Source of the DNA: Lineus longissimus
Taxonomy: Eukaryota > Nemertea > Pilidiophora > Heteronemertea > Lineidae
DNA: 60,000 nucleotides
NCBI RefSeq assembly: GCF_910592395.1
Contig: NC_088319.1
Location: forward strand, 14,262,001 to 14,322,000
Direction of reading: 5' to 3'
Shown here: positions 36,430-49,800 of the stretch, one piece after another
Numbering within the stretch: position 1 is the stretch's first letter
How the letters are laid out: every line of letters begins with the position of its first letter
The notes under the pieces: generated by a model
The model's input: the letters and a program-made list of their open reading frames with translations, nothing else
Told to the model about the DNA's origin: nothing
Database searches by the model: none
Translations under genes and position numbers: made by a program

Positions 36430-36435
36430 AATAAA
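36430..36435 (+). terminator. Candidate dvl polyadenylation signal
   Basis: AATAAA 946 bases after the stop codon; a plausible but unproven 3' end. Another lies at 38629-38634. Confidence 0.4.
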
Positions 36436-36957
36436 GTTATTATTGCGATGAAATGTTTGTGTTTATTTCTGCTTGTGTTTGTTCAGCATGGCTGTGATCT
36501 CTTGCTTGATACCAACTCTGCTTACCGCCTTACCTAGCTAGCTTATCGTAAATCTTACAGTAGTAAACTTTATCCTGTGTAATGTACATGTATTGCCAAG
36601 GTACATGTAGCAAGATGAAGATGCCGATGGAAGCCTATTGAAGACATTGATGTGACCTTGCAAGCAATTTGCGACCAATCTTATCTTCGACTTACTCCAC
36701 TCAACTCTCCTCTGATCTGTCTTCTCAACAGAACATTAAAACATAAGATAAAGTTTTCAGTTCAGAACAATAGTTCAAAATTAATCATCTTGGAAAAAGA
36801 ACTGTGTTTCTATTAGGTAGTGCCTACTTTAATACAAAGTTTGAAAGATCGGAAAAAGCCAGCCACAAATGTGAATTTATTTCCTTCACCTGTATATATA
36901 CATGTCCTTCCTCTGTGCCTTAAACTAACCCCACGCATCTTGTCTCTTTGTTTTTAG

Positions 36958-37058
36958 AGCATGTTAACCCCACGGACGCTCGCTCATGTGTACAGTACGT
37001 AACCATGGTAACGGATGCGACCTTGAAGAGTGACCTTGATGCTTCTGCTCTCCTTTAA
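36958..37058 (+). CDS. Candidate alternative terminal exon of dvl
   Basis: After a strong CTCTTTGTTTTTAG acceptor, phase-1 entry from exon 14 (G|AG) gives EHVNPTDARSCVQYVTMVTD, ATLKSDLDASALL and TAA at 37056-37058. The 100 bases are GC-richer than their surroundings. Joining from the GTGAGT-like site inside exon 15 (after 35459) would instead give an immediate stop. It contains a perfect X-box palindrome (36999-37012), so it may be a regulatory island or 3' UTR exon instead. Confidence 0.25.
36999..37012. promoter_or_regulatory. Perfect X-box-type palindrome
   Basis: GTAACCATGGTAAC fits the RFX consensus GTNRCC(0-3)RGYAAC exactly. Confidence 0.35.
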
Positions 37059-40000
37059 CACAATCTGCTGTTAACGCTCATTCAGAAGACGCTATGCTGG
37101 GACACCGTGGGAAGTGCACCGTGTAGGATCTACTCCGTTCTCCTTATCACTTGTCGAGAATGGATGCTCATGTATACTGATAGGGGGCACCAGGCAGCGT
37201 CGAGGACTGCTTGCCATCTAGAAAAGCACTTAATGCAATCTACAATCATGTGACTTGCCAGTGATTCAAGCCAAAGAAATTAAGTTGGAAGTTTGACTCA
37301 TAAAAGCTTTAACACAACACTGATCAAAACTGTGAAAGTGGTGGATTTGAGAATTTTTGCCCCCAATGCTGTTGGGCCACATAATTCTTGAAATTCTCTC
37401 CTCCATGAATGTTTCAACAAATTCCTGAAAATGGATGATTGCTTTTACCCTGTCGATTTCATATCTTGATTTCTTTGGCCTGATTCTTGCCAAGTCACTT
37501 TTAGCTGTTACAACTTCACCTACTGCTTTCCAGCTTAATATGCTTTATCTCTGCGCTTGTACATTGTACAGGCCTCACCCGACTGCTGTAATTCGGACAA
37601 GACTCACTCGGTGGAGCTACAAGCAGTGTTGAACGCTATCAATGTGAAACTGGACTTGTAAAATTCATCGGTATTGGTAAACACAGAGGGAAACCTGGAT
37701 GTTCATGCAGTTTTGTGGGATGGACGGATCACAGAACTTCGATGTTGATCTTGACAATCGATTGGATGCATACAGGAAATGCTTTCAGTGAAACTTTGGC
37801 AATAGCTTTCAATATTTTGCAATAAGTTAATAGGAGGTTACACGATACTTGGTGTTTTCTAAAGCAAAAGAAATTGTGCCAGTGGCTACCCTTAAGGCAT
37901 TCAGGGCTGGAAAAGTTGCTCCCTCTTAGGTTAGTTACCCCCAGCCCTCCTAAAATTCTGTGAATTAAGGTTTTGTTGTCACCCTGAAACTTGTGCATTT
38001 GGGAACAAAAGACCTCGTACCAACTCTTTACAAGACTCTTCTGCTGGCTTTGAATGGGTTTGGTGCTGAAAACTTATAAGGCTTATGAAATATTGCTAAC
38101 CATTACTGTTCAATGTTAAGGATCTGTTCTTCAACGACTTTGATAATGCTACGTGTAACTCTCTCTAGAATTGATCTTTGTCCTAATGGGTATACCATCA
38201 ATCACTACATGTAGGTAGACAACCGGTGTATACCTCAAATTCATTAGTACTAGCAATCATTGCTGTGCGCTTCTGCATCGTTGAAGCATTTTGAATTCAC
38301 AGAGATCAAACTTTGTCCAAGTGTGCCATCTATGGCTAAAGAGGCCACGCAGTGACGTCATTTGGGCATCCATTTTGGACGTCAATCCATGTGGAGCTTA
38401 TTGACGTCGCTTGTAAATTGTACCACATGTGTATGACGTCACTACACCTTGACTACTGTTACTGTTGAAGTGCACCTTGTGGGTCAGTAAAGCAACTTCG
38501 ACATCCAAAATAGGGACGTTTTGTGTGCAGACGTCACCTGCACCTCTATGGATATGAATTGGATTCACCTCTCAAAAGCTGGGGGTGTTTACTAATTGGT
38601 ATCTGGAAGGCTAGTAGCATTTAGAAGAAATAAAAAAATAAGGGTAATACTTGAGCGTTTTAGTTTTGTCCTAGGTAAAGTAGCTGTGGACGAGAAGTAT
38701 GTATTTTGTTTATTTATTGATTCTCGGCAGATGTAAATGGGATGTAATGTATTTCTAAGTCAGATGGAAATTGGATGGTTTCCATGGAAATGAAAGGTTT
38801 GAGGTTTCCACGGAAACTGGAGAGAAACACTGGTGGTTTCTTCGGAAACTGGAATATTCCAGTGAACTGTGGCGACTTCCAGATCAACTAGTACGTGTTT
38901 CCGTGCTCTGTTGTTGTTTGCATAGGTCCAGATTTATCATGGAAACTCAGATATTGGAGGGAGTCCAAAGATTTCCATGGACACCATAGGTTTTGAAGCA
39001 GGATGTCTTTGTTACTGAAGCAATGGTCACTGGTTCTTGGGTGAGTTTGGCTCAATGTACATGCAGCCAGAGTTTATTTCGCCTGAACAGAAAAAAATCA
39101 AGAAACTTGTACAAGTACTACAGTACGATCTGTACTGTACTGCAAACAGGACAATTGTTGGAATCCTGTGAAAATCATTTGTATGAGTCTAAATGTAGTT
39201 GAGGAAACTACTGAAATATCTTAGTGATATTTCATGGAAGATCTAGCTCTGCAAAAAGTTCCAAACAATAAAGCTGATGTAGAGTTGTTTTGTCTAGTTG
39301 AGGTGAATTGGGAAAGACGCTTGTATAATGATCTTGGGAGGGGGCCTGCAACAGAGAATATATTTTGTGTAGCCTGTTTAGAATATTTTGGATTACTTGT
39401 GATGCTTTTTAGTGGTATTTATTATTAAAATGTGGGTTCTTTTGATTTTGCTGGGTCATTTAGATCAACTTCACTGAGGTGTCAAGTAACCAGGAAATAT
39501 AAAATGGCAAGAAATATGCCAAAATTATGACAAGTAGTAATTATTGTAATGGTAGCGAAGAAAGAAAGCTTGTCTTGATTCTTTGAAGTGGCTACCACAA
39601 TGCAGTTCTAATGCCATTTAAGTGTTATACCAGATATGAAAAGCGGCTCCTGACAGGGCAGTAGTACCTGGAAGTTTGTTAAATTTCTCAGTTTTAACAC
39701 TTTTGATGGAAGAGAGCAGGATACACTAATGACAATTCAACAAAAAAACCCAGCAAATTGTTCATTGCACGAAAGCTTGTGTGTCGAGGAGTCGTTTAAA
39801 GTACATGTACAGCAGTATTTCTTATTCTATCTTTAAAAATGAACCAATTTAGTTCTTGAAATGAAATTCTTAGTAAATTCTGAAGTGATCTTTCTTACCC
39901 TTTTGTGTATTATGTTCCCAGTTGTTACTTTTGAATTCCGGCATCAGGGGTAAATAATGGACAATGCTTCTTGTACAAATTCTATAAATATAATTTTATT

Positions 40001-41520
40001 GTATATACATGGTTGTATTGTTTTATACTAAGCGCATGATCAGTTGAAAGTCTGTCCAGATATTGCTCATGTTTTCGATAATTTCGAATGATTAGGCCAT
40101 GAACTCAGAAATTAATCAATTTACCAAATTGGCTACGATTTTGAGAGAGCATTATCTGCAAAGCATGAAATAGGCAACCCAACAAAGGCAACATTTGAGA
40201 GTAAGGTAAGGTGGTACAATTATAGCTCCTACAGTGGCAGTTCAAAGTAATGCACTAAGGTTATAATTGTACTCCTTGCCTTGTATCTTGCATTCAAAAC
40301 TGCCGGCAATACAACTTCATTATTGGACAGTCGAGCATCATTTGGTAGTAAAAATGTTCTTGTGGATGGGGAGACCCAGTCCAATGAAATTGTTCAATGG
40401 GCAATTCGATAACCTCTGTATGATAAGATTGACTCTTTCGTTTTAAACCAAGCAAGAAAGCCCATCTCCACATAAGCATCTTACACCATGTGTCGGACAC
40501 AAGGCCTTGTCATTGACACAATGGCCACACTGCCGATGGGGAATTGACTCTTGTTTGGTACATGGCATGAAATGCTTCTGTAGAGATAGGACCAGACTTA
40601 TTTGAATGTGAAACAAACTTATGGTTGTGCTGAGGCCTGTTTAAGGAATGAATAGTGGATTTTGCGCCGAGATGAAATGTTTTGTTGGACAGACGTAAGA
40701 TTAAGAACCAGTGGCCGCGTGCTTGTACTGTTGACTTGCCCATTTTGCCATGATCACTATGTAGGCGTGAAGTCAAACTTTATAATAAATGTGTATTTCA
40801 AATTGAAATGATGACTTGTGTTTCTCTCTTTGCATTTTGCTCATTGAATTTCCATCAAGCCAGAAATGTCATGTGCTGGCCAACAAAATCAGAATGACTG
40901 ATTCCTTGAGCACAAGAATGCCCACGTCTAGGTCGTTAGACCACTGGAGCCTCTTTTGGAAAAGAATCAAATTTCAGTATTTCAACATGAAGAGGAACTG
41001 ACATCAATCAGTTCACACCATGTCTTTATCATATGAGAGATATGGGATTTGCCTATTGGTTACAAAATTCCTCCCACACTAATAGTAGTAGACATTTTTG
41101 GTTGCAATGGCAGAGTGAATAGGATTGTCATTGGGCCTATAAGGGGGTACAGACTCGGAAGACCATTGTGAAAGGCCGAGAGGACCTTGCATGTCCCAGA
41201 CACTTTGAACACATGTACCAGGAGGTACCAGTTGCCTAGCCCCTGGAAGACAATATTGTAGTTTCACAGGTCATTTACTAGGCCCTTGAAGACAAAAACG
41301 TGTCTCTGAAGACAAAAGGATGTGACTCAGCTAGTCTTAAACTGACCTGAAGAGCGAGAGTACAACCAATTCTGGGGTAGGTGAATCCATTATATCATTT
41401 CCTCTGAATACATGGATTTGACTGTACTATACACTCATCTTCAGGTGGACACTTGATGAACTGAACAGTGCTGGGTTGGCACTGCCTGTCCTTGAACTTG
41501 TCTATCAACCACTTTCGATA
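37059..41520. other. Intergenic DNA between dvl and the Kv-beta locus
   Basis: No gene recognised. Several short palindromic words of the type GGTTTCCATGGAAA/GGTTTCCACGGAAACTGG cluster at 38775-38985, and CAT/GTAC-rich words recur. Confidence 0.5.
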
Positions 41521-41526
41521 GTGAGG

Positions 41527-41665
41527 CCTATATGCCCTTTGCCAGATACCCCTGTACCAATAGATCTTCATGGTAAAAGACGCCAGAGGCACTGTCTGGC
41601 GATTGCAAGGATGGTTTGTTTGCTGGACCCTAGGTGGTACAGGTATATCTGGCAAAAGGCCCATT
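41527..41665. mobile_element. MITE-like element with ~28-bp terminal inverted repeats
   Basis: TGCCCTTTGCCAGATACCCC...TGTACCA (from ~41533) is mirrored by TGGTACAGGTATATCTGGCA...AAAGGCCCA (to ~41663). The interior holds a CGCCAGA/TCTGGCG hairpin. A related, internally rearranged copy is at about 8567-8668. No coding capacity. Confidence 0.6.
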
Positions 41666-44327
41666 CCTTTACATCTTACCTTGGCTTGGTCAGAGGCCAT
41701 ACCACCAAAAGTCTATACAAGTTACGGCTCTTCTTCATCGAAGGACTTAAAACCTCATCTCTGCTGTCATTCGTTGGACGATGAACAGCGGCTGTGATTG
41801 TACAGCAGGTTGTCCTATGTACCATATCAGGTTGTGAGGTAGAGTCTAGAGACTACCCACCAATAATTGGCCAAAATAACAAGAAATATACACCTGAACT
41901 GTTTCTCATGACTGAGTGCCCAACACGATACAATGATTGGTCAAAATTGGGGGGGGGGGGGATATTGGAAATAGCCCAGATTTTGATGGAAATAGAAATA
42001 TAGGAAACATCCCGAGAGACCACCTGAATTGCTGGTGCCTCAATGATTAAGCCAAGACTATTTCAAGTAATATTTAGCTTTATTATGCTAGATCAAATTC
42101 TTGTGATAACATCCCTGAAATCAAGCGGGTTTGTGTGATTCAGTTACTGTTGTGTGGAGCCAGGACATGGATCAAAACAAAGGAAGAGGACCGAAATATT
42201 GTATCATAAAGGAGGAAATACTGCTTGGCTGCCATTACAGTTTCCTTGACAGTTTTCACTGTCCTCTTCACAGCATTAAGAGCTCAACATCAGTGGAGGC
42301 CTGGCCTTGTGTCCTCACTACTACTCCTTCAATACCAACTTTGACCATGCACTTGCATCGTATTTCTTTTGAGATTCCAGGCTTTTCGAGAAATATCTCA
42401 ACACTGAATAAAGCTATCCACTAACTGTGGAAGACTGTACAAATAGAAACAAATAACTAAGAAATACTATTTAAAGGGACAACTTGGGCATGTGATAAAG
42501 TTGGCCAGGAATAATAGCCCTCCTTCAACTATGTAGTTACGCACCAATGCATGGTGACTTTTGATAACGATTTTTGCAAGTGTTGTGAGGCGGTTAAGTC
42601 ATGGCTTTCAAATTGCCCGTAGGCGGGATGACTATTTCAGTTCCAGGTGAAGTGTCAATTGCAATCTGATGATTTTTCAATGATCATGCTTTGAGAAGTC
42701 AAGGCCAGCCTGGAAGCCATTTTGCATGAAAAATCAACATATGTCATGTCCTACTTGTCCCTTTAAAGTTCATCACTTAGTGATAGCTCCTGACAGATGT
42801 TCGAGTAATATTCAATAAGAAGGAGAGGCAAAACCAGAAACAAACAATGCAAAGGATAACATACTGTAAACTTTAGGCCTCCTCCTCTTGCCTATAAACC
42901 AGGAACAGGAAAATAAACAACCATTTTCTAAAAAGATTTACACCCAATTAAGATACTTTAATAATCTCATAATATATACACCAGTTTATATACAAGCTTG
43001 CATCCATAACTAATTAACATTTTGCCTTTAGAACCAATTAAAAGGCCAAGTCTTGGGACTTTCGAATGGGAAACCTTCTTCAATAGACAGGTCAATGGCT
43101 ACGCACAACGTCAGAGTTGTGTTGGTACACTACACTTTTTAAGAATCTCACCTCAAATTCTCTACACTCTTTTCCAAAGTCGCACCTCGCTGAAGTAGGG
43201 TCCGGATTCCGGAATTACTTTTTAATACACTCTCTTCCTAAATCGCCCCTCAAGAGTAGTGTGTTGATCTATACCATCGAATAATTACAATGAGGTTTTA
43301 ATTCTAGTTTGCTGACATCAGCTGTACTATGTGGGTTAAATTGTCCTCATGAGCTCATGAGGGGTGCACAAGTTTTCAAGGAATAGGAACCCTCCTCCGC
43401 AAACCACATCACAAATGACACAAAAAATCATAGATAACTGTGCCTTCATTCAATAACTAGGCCTACCCTTACGCTTAATTGCTAACACCCACACCACCAT
43501 CTCATATATCACTACATCAAGCAAGAATAGAGATTCACTAATCTATGGCTCGCTAACATTAAGATTGTTAAATTCTGTTGAAAGAATTAAAGTCGATATC
43601 TTATAAGTTTATTTACATGTGTGCTCAATTTTACCCTTCATTTTCTTTTCATACAACAAAATGTATAGATAAAGATTGATGAATCCTAGGTACATTTAAA
43701 TATCATTCTTCAGGCTCACTTAGGATTAGCTGCTCATCAGTAGAGCCTCTAATAATCTTCATTTAATGATAATATTTGATTTAAGATATACATCGGGCTG
43801 TCCAAAAACCAAATCCTTTCTTGAGCCATGATTTTCATTTTCAATACTGTTATGGTGCATGCGATTCCTTGTCAGACATGTACGGGCAATCAAAAACGCA
43901 CCAACTAATTAAGATTTTTTATGGAGACAAAATACTGTATTTGTGGACATGTATGACACTCAATTAAGTTGTTATTCAGAGATTTAGCATGGCGATGCTT
44001 GGCAAGTAACCAACTGTTTCGACATTGAGTATGCTTAAGTCATCATTTTCTACAGCTCTGTCTAATACAATATTGATTAATCAGTATTTACGCTCAGAGT
44101 ATTATATTTTTATGTTCTTACATATGTACACCAATCCCTTATACATGTATAAAAATGTTAAAATAACTAGATACCATACTATCGCTGCTTCACTTATGAG
44201 CATGAAGGTCCATACTTCTGTCCCAACAACACCAAAAATAGATGTATAGATCAGCTTTGATATCATGGTCTGTTCCCATACAGAAAATCTTGAAAAGTAG
44301 TGTAAATGCAAATTTTTAAAGCTCCGC
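41666..44327. other. Intergenic DNA
   Basis: No gene recognised. A poly-G tract lies at about 41949-41960. Confidence 0.5.
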
Positions 44328-44628
44328 TGTATTCTATTGTAAATCCATATTATCAAAGCCTAGCTGTATTCTATTGTAAAGACAAATGATCAAAACCCAC
44401 TGTATTCTATTGTAAAGACAAATGATTAAAGCCCACTGTATTCTATTGTAAAGACAAATGATCAAAGCCCACTGTATTCTATTGTAAAGACAAATGATCA
44501 AAGCCCACTGTATTCTATTGTAAAGACAAATGATTAAAGCCCACTGTATTCTATTGTAAAGACAAATGATTAAAGCCCACTGTATTCTATTGTAAAGACA
44601 AATGATCAAAGCCCACTGTATTCTATTT
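44328..44628. repeat. 36-bp minisatellite, about 8.3 copies
   Basis: Units of 36 bp containing TGTATTCTATTGTAAAGACA start at 44365 (after a 37-bp divergent unit at 44328), 44401, 44437, 44473, 44509, 44545 and 44581, with a partial copy at 44617. Differences are mostly one C/T position. Because 36 is a multiple of 3, one minus-strand frame stays open with a 12-residue repeat; this is a by-product. Confidence 0.92.
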
Positions 44629-46807
44629 ATGTTGCATTTTTTCCCACCTTTTTTTTAAAGTGCAGTGTTTCATGTAATGGAGTACAGGCTGTGGTGGACA
44701 CTTCAAGGTGACCTTTAACTAATCAGACACTGCATGGAGCAAGACCATTCCCTATGACCAGTCAGAAGGCAGAAATCTGTTTGATTTCCACATCAACAAA
44801 TAAACGTCACTATGTCAGCATAGATCAAAATATCATTAACGATCGAGCTGGTAGTGCTATCTCGATAACACTGATCACATATATATTCAAAGGTACATTG
44901 ACACATTCTTCAAACATAAACAGAACTGGAAGTATAACTGTAACTTGCATATATCAAAAACTTTGCTATAGTCTAGTTTTAAACAGAACGAACAAAGAGT
45001 TTGGGAAATTTTGACTGCAGGACAATTTGTCAAAATTTTGTGAGATTTTGAGAAAACATCAACAGACTTTTAATAGTCCTTCAAACACAGAGCTGTATCA
45101 AGTAATAATCATTTCTGAGTTCTTCAAGGGTTTGAAATTCACTCAGTCGACGATTTTGACAAGACATCAACAAATTTTAGTCCTTCAAACACCGAATTGT
45201 ATTGAGAAATAATCGTTTCTAAGCTCTTCAAGCGTTGGATATACACAGTTCTTATGTGCTCAGTGCAGATCAGAATCTGGCAAATGTAAACCCTTTACCA
45301 TGTCTTCTGGTAACGATAATTAGAGCTAACCTTAAGACGTGGACTCATTCTCAATCCAACCGTTCTTTGAGAGAACATCAAAGAAACCAAGCAACATTTA
45401 GATGATACAATCTATACTTGACAATAACAGTGGATTTCTTAGAAAATGACACGAATACAACAAATCTTGAGAATTTACACCAACTTTCTAGCAACCTATC
45501 ATTTCTATTATGCATCTACTGGTATCAAAGGGAATGTAACTCTTTCTGCCGCTAGGGGACGAATGGAGTGACCCATCATAGTGTAAGTTCTTATAACAAC
45601 TGCAACTATTAAGCCTATATAACAAGTTCTAAACAGAGATACACTTGGGCAGCAATGAGCTCCACCTGGAGAAGACAGAGTACTGACTGGTTACTCTGCA
45701 CGACTGCACCCACAACCCCAAACCATGCAGAAAGAATCCAGTCCAATTCTATATCAAACTTACACTGTAGAACATTGGCCTACACAAGTAGAGTAGAGAA
45801 GTGTTGAAAGAAATGCTGCTGACTTCTACCACATTCTATTTCCAACTAAATTGTGCACTTCCTTTTGCAAATGACCTTGACCTTTCTGCTAATTGAGTGA
45901 CCTTGAACTTTTCAAGCAATATCCTTGACCTTGCTATCTCCTCGAGAGGCATTGAAGTTTTCAAATCTCTCAATGACCGTGGAAGGCTTAACAAAGTCCA
46001 TACATTTTGTTTGAAAATATATTTGATTGTTGTATTTTGATTTCTTGCTCCAGCTAGACTATCAGGCCAATGCCAAGGTCACATTCTTCTTACTCTAGAC
46101 AAAGGTCAAAAGTCAAGGTCATGACAAAAGGCTAACAGAAAATTGCTAAGATTTTCAACTTCTATCATTCTATTACAATGTGAATTCAAATCAAGATTCA
46201 TGTAGCCATTTTACAAAAGAAATATTAAACTATCTTGGTCACCTTAAGATTGGCTGAATGCTGCATTTTGAGAATGCTCTTTTTCAAAATGCTCCTTGCT
46301 ATCTTTAACTGTTTGCGAGCAAGATTGTGCATTTCATGCACATATGTTAACTGGTGTTAATCATGTGTTAAATTTCTTATGAGCAAGACTGTGCGACATC
46401 ACAAGCACCACAGTATGCATACAGTGTGTACGTTTCTTGTGAGCAGGTTAAAGCACAGATGCCTGCATGGATGACACATACAGTTAAACTTAAAGTGACC
46501 AAGACTATACTAAATCTCATGTTCTGGTTAAAAGAGGTACACCCTCTCCAACCTTGACCTCAGACATAATAGTTTACAACAGTGGATGCCAGTCCATAAT
46601 GAGCAATTACATAATTATGATGATCTCTGGTTCACGGGGCCAACAAGCAAACGTCTCGGTTCCAGTTTCCTTGATACGAGTAGATGGATAGGTAGTGCCA
46701 TCTTGTGGTGACTTCACACACTACTGTATCATGCAGGGCTGGTTATTCTGCGTCTGGGGTGGAGGACGAGAATTTCCGTAGACATTTGCAGGTGGCTCCG
46801 GTGCTAG
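44629..46807. other. 3' flank of Kv-beta, possible long 3' UTR
   Basis: AT-rich with many AAGGTCA/TGACCTT words at 45866-46125. No close AATAAA was found on the minus strand downstream of 46808, so the transcript end is undetermined. Confidence 0.45.
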
Positions 46808-46897
46808 TCACCTGACCGGTTCTTTTCGTATGACAGGTTTGTTTCCTAATAACTTGTCCAGCTCGTTTACTAGGGATGGGGTCAACTTTGGGACATA
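46808..46897 (-). CDS. kcnab: Kv-beta alternative last exon B (distal, canonical length)
   Basis: Acceptor TCTTTTCAG, phase 0. Encodes [20 protein letters not shown] then PVIRKEPVR and TGA (46808-46810), 29 residues. This is the same length as the vertebrate C-terminal exon peptide ending NKPYSKKDYRS. Shares VPKL, ELDKLL and NKPV with exon A, 4.4 kb away. Confidence 0.82.
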   Translation of the reverse strand, partial: YVPKLTPSLVNELDKLLGNKPVIRKEPVR

Positions 46898-49800
46898 CTG
46901 AAAAGAGAGGAAAGAGAAGGATTAAGATCTTATGTGCTCTTAATTTCTGCATTCTTTGTGTTTGTGTGTTGTCTTTTCTTGTCAGGGTAGCCTAACAGGA
47001 CCACTTACTTAATTGTAGACCTGGGTCCTTTCAACTCTCGTACAGACAATTGCTGCATTTATGGCATCCCTGCCCAAATGGAACTAGACATCAAGTAAAC
47101 ATTTCAGAATTCTACAAATAACTCTATGAGTATTGACAGATATCGTTTTTAGAACAAAAATGAATACACCTTATTGTATGTACCTTTATGAAATGCAGTC
47201 CAAACCGGTCTGCCTTTATACTTTGGAGCATTCCATACATACAACATACCTATGTATATTTGAATCAAATGGTTTTTATATGTCATAGCAGCAGTAGAGT
47301 AAAATTTCAAAATAAACTTGTATAATAAATAACCAGCACTGTATAGTTTGCCCAATGATAAATGAGTAATGATCTTTTAATAGGACTCGTTCATGCACAA
47401 AATTGGATGCAACTCTATAAATCAATCACCTTCTTTCAAATTGCTTATGATATTCTAAACAATGCAGTTAGTTGTCAATCTAATATGCACTTCAATAAAT
47501 CAAGGCCAACTCTCAACTTGTGCATGCCCTTATCAATTTGTGCTGCATGAACAAGAAGAATCTGAAGTTATACGGCGATACATTGACTTCCCATCTCATT
47601 CTCTCCGTTCTATTCCCGCAATTTTGTCAAAGTCCCCCAACAGTTTCTGCGTTACCGTCATGACGTTATGGTACGTCATTCAATCCCATCAAGTCTAGCG
47701 GATCGCCCCGAGTATCCCCATCCTAACTTAAATAATAGTTTAACAACACTTTGTTAATGGTACAACTCAGTATATGTACATGTATAAGCCTAGAATTTCA
47801 CAGGAACTGTCATGAATTTACGGCTAATCTGAAACTGAAGTCATTTGGAATGACACCATGCACTTTGCCAACTGGCCTAATCTGGTGATGTTCCTTGTGA
47901 CACAGATAAAGTTGAGTTTCAACAAGGAGTTGTATTTCGAGACAGCACTGGAAGTAAATCTTGGGAGATTAGTATCTGAGGATGATCTGCAAGCTGGAAC
48001 AGAATAAAACCAGTATTATCAGCGATTATCTCAACGAAATTTGAACTTAGAGATCAATGGGGGAAGGGGGGGGGGGGAAAAGTGAGTTGAAAGAGTTGAA
48101 TTGAAACAGGGTGTGGTGAAAAACTTAACCAACACCATGCAGAATCAAATCGAAACATGGATTTGGGACCGGGTAGTCAAGAATTAATGTTGTGGTCAAT
48201 CCCTACACTGCTGACGGTATGGCACATACGGAAATGGGAAGGACTGGTTTGTGGAAAAAAATGTTATACTGTTTGTGAGTCTCAAAGACGGCCATTGGAT
48301 ATTAAGTTTGGAACTAGGGGTCTTTCACGCCATGCACTCTGAGGTGCCGGGTCAAGGTCACGTACACTACAGTATTCACCCTTTGAAGCTAAAACTTTCC
48401 CTGTCATGCGCCATTCACAAAAATTTTGTTTGAACTGTTCAAAATTCCGCTTGCTGATTACCTCTGAATAACACAATCACATCTTTAGTGGTGCTTCTTT
48501 TTAGCTGCCAGCAACCTGCAAGGTCAAAGTTCAAGGTGAAGGTCAATTCCCAACTGCAGTGTATTTCAGTGCTGAAATACACGTGTGAAATGACAATGTC
48601 AAGGAATTGTGAGACAACACAAAATGATGCAAAAACTTCTGAAAAAAAGTTACCATTTCATTCCTAAGAACAAAACAATCCTAAACCACATGGGGTCAAC
48701 TATATTGCGGTGTTGGTCAAGTTTTACACCTTATAATCATCGTTGCAATAGTGTGTTATTGTTTTAAGGAGATTGAATAACTGTGGACATCAGCATTTTG
48801 GCCGAGTTTCTTTTTTTCACAATTTTTCATGCCATTTTCCCTTGAGCCTTCCATTCTCAGTATGCAAAAGAGAAAAGCATTGTCAATCAATCAAACGACA
48901 CGTCTAATAGGATCCTGTATTGCTACATGTAGTGCTATTTTGTCCCAAGTCCCAAGTCCCAAAACTTTCCAGGCCTACTCTGCAGAGAGAATACACCGGC
49001 ATACATGTATGTAATCAATTGAATACTTGCTTGGGAAAATGGCATTGAAGTTATTAACTTCAATAAAGGTGAAAGTTCAAGGTCAGAAATCAAATCAAAT
49101 TGGGGTCAAGGACAAAGCTTTAAGAACTGGGTAACAATGTCTTTATGTGTGGAAAATGTGGTGTGTAGCATCATGGGTATTTTGGCAAAGACTGGGGTCA
49201 AAAGTTATAACTCTGCTCCGGCAGTGTGCCGTGCCTTCTACTCACTAAGTCTTAGCGCCTTTTTTTCTTTGGCTGTTGGAGTAGCCTGTGGATGGTGAAA
49301 GTGTTTTCTAGCAATGATTTATAATGGCATAATGACAGAACATCTAATAGCATAAAAGCATCAAATGGCAAACTAAATAAAAGCAATGAAATATGTGAAG
49401 GACCTATCATGACAATTAAGAGGAGGAAGTAAATTGGTCAATCTCAGTTGATTCTCCATTTGAAGTGTTTTCTACTGCATGACAAGTTTTGTCACTAATA
49501 CTGGCATTATCTTAACTTGACAACAAACTTCTTGTCCTAAGTTTCTCTGAAACTGATGTTTGCCCCCATCCCAATTGTAATGAAAACCAACTCAGAAAGA
49601 GAAGATATGAACACAAAGATGACTCATACATAGCAATATGATTTCAAATCCGTTAATGTTTAGAGAGGTTTGCAATGACACACACTTTGAGTTAGGTTGT
49701 AAACACTTTTTGCTTGAAGTTAGGTGTGGTAAAACTTGAGATGTGTTAGGTTGATACAAAGGTAGATTGGTAATGGTGTGTTGACTGGAAGTCTGCAGGA

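Noticed and set aside
44334-44609. Repetitive ORF with IICLYNRIQWAL units
   Set aside because: Pure by-product of the 36-bp minisatellite; no start context, splice signals or similarity.
44328-44628. CRISPR-like appearance of regular repeats
   Set aside because: Units are directly tandem without variable spacers, in an animal genome.
48250-48480. Short ORFs between the alternative Kv-beta last exons
   Set aside because: No splice signals in the right phase and no similarity to the C-terminal peptide.
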